Source of the DNA: Armillaria gallica
Taxonomy: Eukaryota; Basidiomycota; Agaricomycetes; Agaricales; Physalacriaceae
Assembly (NCBI GenBank): GCA_037576215.1
Contig: JBANDB010000010.1
Location: 2,232,001-2,296,000, forward strand
Reading direction: 5' to 3'
DNA length: 64,000 nucleotides
Shown here: positions 56,360 through 64,000 of the stretch, piece by piece
How positions within the stretch are numbered: position 1 is the first letter of the stretch
Layout: each line of letters begins with the position of its first letter
Made by a program: the position numbers and the translations under genes
The notes under the pieces: generated by a model
Database searches by the model: none
Told to the model about the DNA's origin: nothing
The model's input: only the letters and a program-made list of their open reading frames with translations

Positions 56360-56902
56360 TGACTCTAACATACAAGTCAGTAGAGATATCGGAAAAGTGA
56401 GAAGTGGTTCACACCAAATAGAAGGCAAAGGGTAGTGAGAAGGTGTGTTTTATCGGGAATGCAGGCTTTTTATATATGCGATTTCCGTGGGAAATTTCTC
56501 AACTGGGATGGCAGGAGAGGCGAAGTTGCGGTGAGACAACTAGCAATAATGAATTCACTACCGTGAAAATACTGACATAGGCCGCAGATAATGAAAATAT
56601 TTTCTATAACGGTAAGTGGTACACAATTCCGAGTCGCTCTTATGCCATAATCCTCATTTGAATACCGTGGGGGAGAGTGCTAGGATAGACGCACCAAAGG
56701 TATACTTTACAAACAATATATTCCAGTAGAATGGTTCAACCTTCTCTAATACATTCATGATATCTTGAAGGTCGTTTAGAACTGAGAGAAAGAGATATAA
56801 AACCAGTATATGATACGGTGAGACGCATCAGACGAAAGAGTGAAAGCGGTAAGAATGCGTTATAGAATACTATCACCGACGCCCACTTTCTCTCCTTCTT
56901 CC
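56360..56902. other. Intergenic, divergent promoter region
   Basis: Lies between the minus-strand gene and the plus-strand gene at 56903. No supported coding; a shared upstream region is likely. Confidence 0.35.
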
Positions 56903-57748
56903 ATGGCACCACCCAAAAAATATCACACAACTGAATCAAAGCATCATTCAGTGTGCGAGAAAAGTAAACGCTACTACGAAAGGTATGTATTGACATCTCT
57001 GCCATTAAAACTCAACTAATATGTGATACAATTATTAAGAAACAGGCTCCAGATCCGACTCCGGCGCAAAGCTGCCTACGATGCTAGAGCTGCACAAGAC
57101 TCAGTGCCCAAGTGTTCACTCTCACCTTCTGGCTGCTCTAGCAAAGAGCCTGCTGTTGTGAATGTCAAGCACATTACTAGAGTCGGAAAGACTAATGCAC
57201 TTGAAATTCAAACAAGGTAGGGGACATCGTATCAACGCAATCCTTGGGAAATATATTTATGGCGCACATGCAGGAGAAAGTACCTAACATGCCAAACTAA
57301 AACCTTGCCTTTGTCTAACAATACCCCCCCCGTACCACCTATACCGCCCACCGACATATTCCCCAAACTGAGTGCAGAGGCAAAAGCCCTTCAAGACAAA
57401 TTCAATTCCTTCATTCAGGGCATGTCTATTGGTGAATATGCGGAGTCGCTCTTGAGAGTTTACTTCAAGTCGAACTCGAAACGTCAGGGACAAATCAGTG
57501 TCTTTGTGGACCCATTGCAAGACCTGTATGAACTCCAGGACGCCTATACGAAGATTCAAGATCAATCTCTTGCAGCCGAAGGTTTGAGCGCTGTGCACAT
57601 CCAGTACAGGCTGTGCACCAATGTGAGCTCTATCTCACATTTTGCTATGCTTCAAGACAGCATACAGGAAGAAGAGAACATCCTCTCCAGACCCCTATCC
57701 AAGATCTCAGCATCAGATCACAATAAGAATCCAGATTCATGTAGCTAA
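56903..57748 (+). CDS. Basic-region hypothetical protein (243 aa)
   Basis: Exons 56903-56982, 57040-57216 and 57274-57748 (732 nt) with phase-2 introns of about 57 bases. The N-terminal quarter is highly basic (MAPPKKYHTTESKHHSVCEK, then KRYYERNRLQIRLRRKAAYD), resembling DNA-binding basic helices, though no leucine zipper follows. The middle has a Pro run (PPVPPIPPTD). The C-terminal half is helical and acidic (FNSFIQGMSIGEYAESLLRV, LQDLYELQDAYTKIQDQSLA). It might be a nuclear factor; this is inference from composition. It ends about 35 bases before the presumed retrotransposon LTR region. Confidence 0.6.
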
Positions 57749-57782
57749 AGTACCTCATCATGATCTTTTGATCATCAAATAT

Positions 57783-58217
57783 TGATCATTGTCCTCTCCT
57801 ATTGTTCTATTGTTCTGTGATTCCATTGTTCTGTACTCCCATTGTTTCTACCTATTGTTCCCCAAGTATGGAAACTCATTGTTCTCTAGTAGTATATAAG
57901 TAGCTGTAAGTTAGACAAAGGGAGGACTTTTTCCCCCATCTTTAGCCAGGTCAACCAATACATTTGCATTTACCCTCCAAGCATAGCTGCTGCCTAGCAC
58001 CACCTAGGACTCTATCACCAGGAGAACTTATATACAATTCAGTATCTGGAAACCATTGCTTAACATCTTCCTAATCATTAAATCTCAATAACTGTTTCAT
58101 TCCTTTCAATTAATCCAGTACACATCTGTCAGAATCGTTGAAGCCCTCCTTGCAGTAAAAAGAATTCGCCAGGAAACATATCTTCGGTTTACACCTAGTT
58201 TCCCAGCCTTACAACTG
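57783..58217 (+). repeat. Putative 5' LTR and primer-binding site
   Basis: Contains repeated CTATTGTTCT-type words (57798-57870), a TATATAAG box near 57893 and, at the end, TTACAACTGGAGCCCACCGC (58209-58228). TGGAGCCCACC-type sequence after the LTR is typical of primer-binding sites in fungal gypsy elements. The start coordinate is a guess. Confidence 0.5.
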
Positions 58218-58312
58218 GAGCCCACCGCGAGGGGGGATATTTCACAATTTCTGACAGACACCTTCGTGCTACTGCAGATTGTATTAGACGTCAGAACGAA
58301 TTACAAGCTGAA

Positions 58313-61117
58313 TTGGACAATCTACGAAGAATTGTAGCAGCTGCTATCCAACATCATCCACCTACTCTTGACCAGGAAGCAGATCAATCATTCTTTTCTA
58401 GTGTCCCAGAGGAAGAGTCCCATCACGCTCACATTAACACATCTCTCTCTGATTCATTTGGAAACTCTCCATTATCACCCCTTACTCCATCTGCATCTTC
58501 ATCTCCAATTGTCTCTTCTCCAAGAGATAATTTCTCTCAACAATCCAGTTCACAATTGCCTTTACAGCCACAGCATCTCTTTACATCAAATCAATCACAT
58601 TCCAATATGACAGCTCCACCACCACAACAACTTCCGCTTCGTGGGTCAAATAAAGCTCCACATTGGACATGGAAGGGACCAGAAGACAACTTCACATTGT
58701 CTGTCTTCTTTGATGAAGTGGAGAGGACCTGCAGATCCATTGGAAAGGCTAATGACAAAGATTTCATTGATGCTGCAATCTTATACACGGATCCAAGTGC
58801 TAGAGAATTGTGGGGAAGACTGCCAGGAGCTAGAGCAGCAACTCCAGATTGGACTGTCTTTAAGACACAGTGTTACTCATACTATCCAAAAGCAAATAAG
58901 ACAGATCACTACACCTCTGCACATTTGCGGCAAGTAGTGGAGTACCTTCAAAAGATACCCATTCAAACTCTAGATGACTTTGGCCGATATGATCGACATA
59001 TCATGACTATTGGCCTTGATCTACTACAGAGAACTACACCACTTATTTCCAAGGCAGATCTCAACTATTTTTATAGCAAGGGAATTCATCCAGCACTTCA
59101 GATGCATATCATTCAGCGGTTGTCTCTTATGCATCCAAACCAGCAGCCTGGTGAACCATTTGACTATGAGCTGGTCCAGGCAGCAGCCAAGTACATTCTG
59201 GAGAGTCAACTCTCACCCTATGGAAATCTTCCAATGATGTACCCACCACAAATGTATCAATATGAATCACCACAAATGGGTATTCCTGCTTCATATCCCA
59301 CATGGCAGATGCCTGCACCAGCTATGCCACAACAAATATATACAGATCCCACTCCTCAGGTGCATCATGCTCCTCCACAACCTAAACTATCAATGGGGGA
59401 AGTGATACAGGCACTCCATGACATGAACTCTGGAGCATATGTGAATCCATACCAGACTCATAGCAGATATCCAATGTTTCCAACACAACCTCCAGCTCCT
59501 CCCCAACCATCTGTAGCATCCCAGTTTTCAGCCCCTATTCCAGAAGTAGCTTCATCAGCAGCCCCCATTGTTAAACAAGAAGTGACAATGGGAGACCTGT
59601 TAATGGCTATCAATCGTCTTGTTGAGGGAGGTGTGGCTGGAGGAGCAAATGCAAATCGCAAATGTGCATATGATGCTTGTGATAAAAAATGGAGAGATTG
59701 CGATAATCGCAGAGCAGATCAAGACAAAGGATTGATCAAATATGACAGTAACACCAAGAGGACAGTCATGCCAGATGGGACAGAAATCCCAAGAGGAGCA
59801 GGAATCATGCGTGATCGTGTATTCAAATGGCATGCAGACAAGAATGCTCCTGCACCAATGTCAGCCAATCTGCTCACTATGAAAAAGCAAACACAAGGAA
59901 CGTACCAAATACCTGAAATAAAATATCCATCATCCTTTCCATCTTTTGAAACTCCACAACCAGTCCACACAATCACTCCATCACAATTGGCTGGAAATTC
60001 AGTTCCTTTAGGACCTGTAGCTCAAATGCTGGTTATAGCAGAGGAGGAAGTGGAATGCTCTGATGATGATGATGAGGTCACTACCATGCTGAATACTGTT
60101 ATTCAAAACCGTGAAGAGGTGTCCCAAATTCTTAAAGGAGTTGTTCAAAATACCAGGAAAGCTCGAGCAAAGAAGAATACAGAAGAAGCCTCTAAAGACC
60201 AGAAAGAGCCAGAAGAACAGGCATCTACTAAAGGCAAGAAGAAGACACCTATACCTACTGCAGGAGAAGCACAAACATCATCAACACCTGTTGCTGCAGC
60301 TGAACCCAAAGATAAAGCACCAGCTGCAGAAGCAATGGCTAAACCAAAAGACACACGCCAATACAAACATGCTGCACCTATCATGGCTGAAGGTCTAACA
60401 GAGGACTTAGTGAAAAGAGTCCTTAATACCGAGATCACAGTCACAATTGGTGAAATCTGTAGCGAATCTGCAGGAGTTCGGTCTCGAGTAAAAGATGTAC
60501 TCACAAATCGCAAAGTACCTATTGGCTCTGCAGCCAAAGGAAGTGCAGCAGTAGCCATAGGGAAGGATGCTATGCTCATCATGACTCTTCAAGAAGGAAG
60601 ACACATGCAGATCATGGTTGCAGACCGATCTGCAGGCCTTCGTGCTTTGACACCTACTGTCGATGGGATACGAGAAGTGGAATCAATTCTAGATGAAGGA
60701 TGCCAAGTGGTTGCCATGTCATATGATGTATGGCAGAAGCTTGGACTACCATTAGACCCTACAATCAAGATCTCACTACAATCAGCCAATAATGAAAGTG
60801 ACTGGTCAGAAGGGATCTGTCATAATGTTCCCTTTGATTTTGGTGGTCTAGAAGTTCTGCTCCAAGTGCATGTAGTCAAAAATGCTGCTTATGACATTCT
60901 ATTGGGAAGACCTTTCAGCATTCTCACAGAATCCAAGATTGACAATCGTTTTAATGGAGATCAACTTGTCACTCTCACTGATCCAAATACTGGAAAGACA
61001 GTCACTCTTCCAACTCATGAAAGAGGAAACCCTCGTTTTAGCTGGCCAAATGGACATCTCAGCTCTCAGCCTCATATTCATGAACCTCGTCCTTCACCGA
61101 ATGCAAATTTTCCTTAA
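58313..61117 (+). CDS. Gag-protease polyprotein of Ty3/gypsy element
   Basis: About 934 residues from 58313 (a non-ATG point; the first ATG in frame is at 58607, so the true start may be either, or upstream). A Ser/Gln/Pro-rich start leads to the capsid-like domain (WTWKGPEDNFTLSVFFDEVE at residue 118, FDYELVQAAAKYIL). A Pro/Gln-rich linker follows, then a Cys cluster C451-x4-C456-x6-C463 where CCHC knuckles usually stand. Lys/Glu-rich low complexity leads to a C-terminal aspartic protease with D794-E-G796 in place of D-S/T-G and YDILLGRPF at 860. The protease is expected to cut the polyprotein; Gag packages RNA. It ends TAA at 61115-61117, overlapping the pol ATG by one base. Confidence 0.8.
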   Translation: MDNLRRIVAAAIQHHPPTLDQEADQSFFSSVPEEESHHAHINTSLSDSFGNSPLSPLTPSASSSPIVSSPRDNFSQQSSSQLPLQPQHLFTSNQSHSNMTAPPPQQLPLRGSNKAPHWTWKGPEDNFTLSVFFDEVERTCRSIGKANDKDFIDAAILYTDPSARELWGRLPGARAATPDWTVFKTQCYSYYPKANKTDHYTSAHLRQVVEYLQKIPIQTLDDFGRYDRHIMTIGLDLLQRTTPLISKADLNYFYSKGIHPALQMHIIQRLSLMHPNQQPGEPFDYELVQAAAKYILESQLSPYGNLPMMYPPQMYQYESPQMGIPASYPTWQMPAPAMPQQIYTDPTPQVHHAPPQPKLSMGEVIQALHDMNSGAYVNPYQTHSRYPMFPTQPPAPPQPSVASQFSAPIPEVASSAAPIVKQEVTMGDLLMAINRLVEGGVAGGANANRKCAYDACDKKWRDCDNRRADQDKGLIKYDSNTKRTVMPDGTEIPRGAGIMRDRVFKWHADKNAPAPMSANLLTMKKQTQGTYQIPEIKYPSSFPSFETPQPVHTITPSQLAGNSVPLGPVAQMLVIAEEEVECSDDDDEVTTMLNTVIQNREEVSQILKGVVQNTRKARAKKNTEEASKDQKEPEEQASTKGKKKTPIPTAGEAQTSSTPVAAAEPKDKAPAAEAMAKPKDTRQYKHAAPIMAEGLTEDLVKRVLNTEITVTIGEICSESAGVRSRVKDVLTNRKVPIGSAAKGSAAVAIGKDAMLIMTLQEGRHMQIMVADRSAGLRALTPTVDGIREVESILDEGCQVVAMSYDVWQKLGLPLDPTIKISLQSANNESDWSEGICHNVPFDFGGLEVLLQVHVVKNAAYDILLGRPFSILTESKIDNRFNGDQLVTLTDPNTGKTVTLPTHERGNPRFSWPNGHLSSQPHIHEPRPSPNANFP

Positions 61118-64000
61118 TGACCGAGAACCTCTTTTCTGATAAAGGGGAACTCGGTTTATCTATTACAGTTGAAAAACTACCAACAGACTTTTCACAGCAG
61201 ACTTATTCTATTGCTCAGTCCACAGATGGTTCTACACCTGATGTAGATCTTATCTCTATACCTGGTTATGCTGTTTGTATTAAAGCCATATCTGAATCAC
61301 AACTCAAACATACCCCAAATATTGATCAATCCCTTCCGTATATGAGGCGTGCACGTGAGTTTGCATATTCTCTACCTGATGAACCACTTGTAACATTAAA
61401 ATCTGAAAAATTGGATCATACTGGGGAAAATCCACCAAATCATTCACCTGTCAATACCTTTTCAGTCATTCAGCATGTTGATTCCCCACATGAACTCCTT
61501 TATCTTGAACTATTTGACACCACTAATGTATGGGAAAACCAAGAAAGCTATACTCCAACTGGTATTTTAACAGTCTCTCGTCCAAAACCAAGCAAGAAGA
61601 AGTACAAGAAAGTTGCCAATAGGACCAAGCCAGTACCAACCACCTTACCAGAAGAATTCCGAATTATCCGCAATATAACTGGAGATCCTCTTGCTAACCT
61701 CCCAATTTTATCCACCAATCCTCCTGATTTCACTCCCACTGGAAGATATACCCAGGAAGGCTATGATATCATTGAAAATAACCATCCTGGTGACTTTCTA
61801 TGGCCAGAAGAGAGGAAGTTGATGCATCACTTTATGATGACTCAAAATGAGGGTTTTGCATGGGATGAATCTCAGAAGGGGAAATTCCATGAAGACTTCT
61901 TTCCTCCAGTTGTTATACCAGTCATTGAACATATACCATGGGTTCACAAAAACATACCAATTCCCCCTGGACTCTACCATGAAGTGATTGACATAGTCAA
62001 AGATAAAATTGCGACAGGCATATATGAGCCATCCAGTTCATCATATCGTTCTAAATGGTTTACGGTCTTCAAGAAGGATGGACATTCCCTTCATATCGTA
62101 CATGATCTCCAACCACTAAATGCTATCACCATTCGCAACTCAGGTGTTCCTCCCTTCATTGAACAACTTGCAGAGACTTTCAGTGGACGTGCATGCTATG
62201 GTGTCTTTGATTTATTTGTTGCATTTGATCAAAGGCTCCTAGCCACACAAAGCCGAGATTTCACTACTTTTCAAACACCTCTAGGAACCTTTCGTTTAAC
62301 TATGCTTCCCATGGGATGGACAAATTCTATGCAAATCCTCCAAGGCGATATCACATATACACTTCAGGAAGAAATTCCTGATATCACCATTCCATTTGTA
62401 GATGATGCAGGAATCAAAGGCCCAGAATCACGATATCAGAATGAGCATGGAGAATACACAACTATTCCTGAAAATTCTGGTATTAGACAATTCATATGGG
62501 AGCACTTCCAAAACCTAAATCGAATAGTGGAACGTATCAAATATGTTGGTTGCACATGGTCAGGAAAGAAAGCATATTTGTGTGTACCTGAGGCAGTCAT
62601 AGTGGGACACAAGTGTACCTATGAGGGGCGAGTTCCAGAAGATGGAAAAGTTGACAAGATCAAAAACTGGGGTCCATGCCATGACCTTACAGATATTCGT
62701 TCATTTTTGGGAACCTCTGGGATACTTCGCATATACATTCGCAATTACAGCCTTATTGCCAGGCCTCTAGTCAACCTCACCCGCAAAGGTGTAGAGTTCT
62801 ACTGGGGGCCAGATCAAGAAGCTGCACAACATGCTTTGAAAGACGCAATCATAAACTCACCCGCTCTTCGCCCAATTAACTACAAATCAGAGGCACCTGT
62901 AATTCTAGCTGTGGATACCAGTGCAGAAGCCGTTGGCTATGCCCTATTCCAACAAGACCCTAATAACCCCAAGCGACGATACCCTTCTCGTTTTGGATCC
63001 ATTGCACTCAACAAAACAGAATCTAACTATAGCCAACCCAAGCTTGAATTATACGGTCTTTATCGAGCCCTTAAGGAGGCTGCACTCTGGATTATATCAG
63101 TGAAGAACCTGATTGTAGAGGTTGATGCAACTGCAATCAAAGGAATGATCAATAACCCAGATATGAATCCCAGTGCAGTTATCAACCGTTGGGTAGCTGG
63201 AATCCTCCTATTTCATTTCAAACTTGTACATGTACCAGGCAAGACTCATGGACCAGATGGCCTATCGAGAAGGCGTCCCCAACCAGGAGATCCCCCTCCT
63301 GAAGGAGATGATCTTGATTGGGTTGACAAATACTATGGCTTCCTTCATACTATAAACCCTCATCCAGATGTTCGTGCTTCAGGACGCAAAATTCTAAGCC
63401 CAATGCAAATATTTACAAAGGCAACCAGTCATCCATTAGTCCAGAACCCCATTCCATCAGATACCCCAATTATCATTCCACGTAATAAGAAAGCAATAGC
63501 AGCAGATGAAAGACTAGAACATGTCAGACATTTTCTCTCTGATTTTACCCAACCTCCCAATCTTTCCAATGATCAACTGCGAACATTTGGAAATTACGCG
63601 TCAGAATTCTTCCTCAAAGATGGGGAACTTTGGAAACGAGATCCTGCAGGAGAGCACAAACTGGTTATACCACCAGACAGACGATATAAGGTCATGCAAA
63701 TTGCTCATGATGAACTAGGACATAAAGGTGTCTATTCTGTTCGACAGCATATTCTCAAGCGCTATTGGTGGCCACAGATGCTATCAGACATCAAGTGGTT
63801 TGTGAAAACATGCCACTTGTGTCAGATACGTCAAACAGAAAAATGGCACATTCCTCCAGTTGTCTCTTATCCTGCACCACTATTTTCTAAGGCTTATATC
63901 GATACCTTTCATCTTCCACGCTCAAATGGGTTCAAGTACATTGTTCATGCTCGCTGCTCTATGAGTGCATACCCAGAGTTTCGCATGCTTCGCAAGGAAA
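61117..64000 (+). CDS. Pol polyprotein (RT, RNase H, integrase), runs off window
   Basis: Open for at least 961 codons from ATG 61117. Reverse transcriptase has WFTVFKKDGHSLHIVHDLQP, a motif A Asp at residue 365 (FDLFVAFDQ), LPMGWTNSM, and the catalytic FVDD at 427-430 (the usual form is Y-x-D-D). RNase H starts near residue 600 (LAVDTSAEAVGYALFQQD) with its catalytic acids and PGKTHGPDGLSRR. The integrase zinc-binding motif is H864-x4-H869-x29-C899-x2-C902. The first catalytic Asp of the core is D929 in YIDTFHLP. It lies in the -1 frame relative to gag and begins in the overlap TAATG, so expression could be by termination-reinitiation or frameshifting. No damage is seen in the visible part. 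Confidence 0.85.
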   Translation, partial: MTENLFSDKGELGLSITVEKLPTDFSQQTYSIAQSTDGSTPDVDLISIPGYAVCIKAISESQLKHTPNIDQSLPYMRRAREFAYSLPDEPLVTLKSEKLDHTGENPPNHSPVNTFSVIQHVDSPHELLYLELFDTTNVWENQESYTPTGILTVSRPKPSKKKYKKVANRTKPVPTTLPEEFRIIRNITGDPLANLPILSTNPPDFTPTGRYTQEGYDIIENNHPGDFLWPEERKLMHHFMMTQNEGFAWDESQKGKFHEDFFPPVVIPVIEHIPWVHKNIPIPPGLYHEVIDIVKDKIATGIYEPSSSSYRSKWFTVFKKDGHSLHIVHDLQPLNAITIRNSGVPPFIEQLAETFSGRACYGVFDLFVAFDQRLLATQSRDFTTFQTPLGTFRLTMLPMGWTNSMQILQGDITYTLQEEIPDITIPFVDDAGIKGPESRYQNEHGEYTTIPENSGIRQFIWEHFQNLNRIVERIKYVGCTWSGKKAYLCVPEAVIVGHKCTYEGRVPEDGKVDKIKNWGPCHDLTDIRSFLGTSGILRIYIRNYSLIARPLVNLTRKGVEFYWGPDQEAAQHALKDAIINSPALRPINYKSEAPVILAVDTSAEAVGYALFQQDPNNPKRRYPSRFGSIALNKTESNYSQPKLELYGLYRALKEAALWIISVKNLIVEVDATAIKGMINNPDMNPSAVINRWVAGILLFHFKLVHVPGKTHGPDGLSRRRPQPGDPPPEGDDLDWVDKYYGFLHTINPHPDVRASGRKILSPMQIFTKATSHPLVQNPIPSDTPIIIPRNKKAIAADERLEHVRHFLSDFTQPPNLSNDQLRTFGNYASEFFLKDGELWKRDPAGEHKLVIPPDRRYKVMQIAHDELGHKGVYSVRQHILKRYWWPQMLSDIKWFVKTCHLCQIRQTEKWHIPPVVSYPAPLFSKAYIDTFHLPRSNGFKYIVHARCSMSAYPEFRMLRKE

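Larger units (their letters stand above)
57783..64000 (+). mobile_element. Ty3/gypsy retrotransposon, 5' part (truncated by window end)
   Basis: Order: LTR-like promoter region, primer-binding-site region, gag with protease, then pol with reverse transcriptase, RNase H and integrase. RT-RNaseH-integrase order is that of Ty3/gypsy elements. Both long frames lack stops and frameshifts, so the copy may be young. The 3' LTR lies outside the window, so the LTR limits cannot be checked by comparison. Confidence 0.85.

Noticed and set aside
1..64000. CRISPR arrays, rRNA genes, prokaryotic operons
   Set aside because: No regularly spaced identical repeats with unique spacers, no rRNA-like sequence, and genes are spliced and widely spaced.

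Overview
The window looks like nuclear DNA of a mushroom-forming basidiomycete (Agaricomycetes). The evidence is protein-coding genes cut by many 40-75 bp GT-AG introns, F-box proteins in quantity, a fungal seven-TM protein, an AIM9-like kinase-fold gene, a Ty3/gypsy element of fungal type, and a dense load of small transposons. There is no prokaryotic operon structure, rRNA or CRISPR.

Layout. (1) 0.2-13.6 kb: a spliced orphan gene, an F-box gene split by a 3.0 kb near-perfect palindromic element carrying outward-facing tRNA-like sequences, a small gene, a second F-box gene, and a fragment with a possible ubiquitin-hydrolase C-terminus. (2) 13.7-47 kb: the most distinctive part, an array of at least nine related units coding for single-pass membrane proteins. 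Three units (A-C) lie on the minus strand at 16-22 kb, a relic and three units (D-F) on the plus strand at 25-33.6 kb, and two more (G, H) on the minus strand at 44-46 kb. Members share a Thr/Val/Ser-rich outer part built of short phase-2 exons, one membrane helix followed by basic residues, a short coiled coil, a PPSY motif and usually a PxxPxR proline motif at the C-terminus. Units also share a TATA promoter and an upstream module. C, D, E and F look intact; B is borderline; A, G and the 25 kb relic are dead; H is divergent. A seven-TM gene (34.9-36.1 kb), a transposon-rich gap (36.8-41.2 kb) and a broken AIM9-like gene (41.5-43.8 kb) sit inside this stretch. (3) 47-57.8 kb: a tRNA-like element, a large minus-strand gene of a basidiomycete-restricted family, a gene with an RNase H1 N-terminal type domain, and several small orphan genes. 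(4) 57.8-64 kb: the 5' part of a Ty3/gypsy retrotransposon (LTR/PBS region, gag-protease ORF, pol ORF running off the window).

How it fits together. The array appears to evolve by duplication, inversion and decay. Introns and promoters are recognisably conserved between units while the outer exons are short, variable and differ in length. The cytoplasmic tail motifs suggest recruitment of WW-domain ubiquitin ligases and SH3 proteins. This fits a family of diversified surface sensors or recognition proteins, but no function is shown. Transposons are actively breaking genes here: two hAT-type MITEs in unit A, one in the AIM9-like gene, a mariner-type MITE in unit G, and the palindrome in an F-box gene. 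All exon coordinates are read by eye from splice signals and frame continuity.
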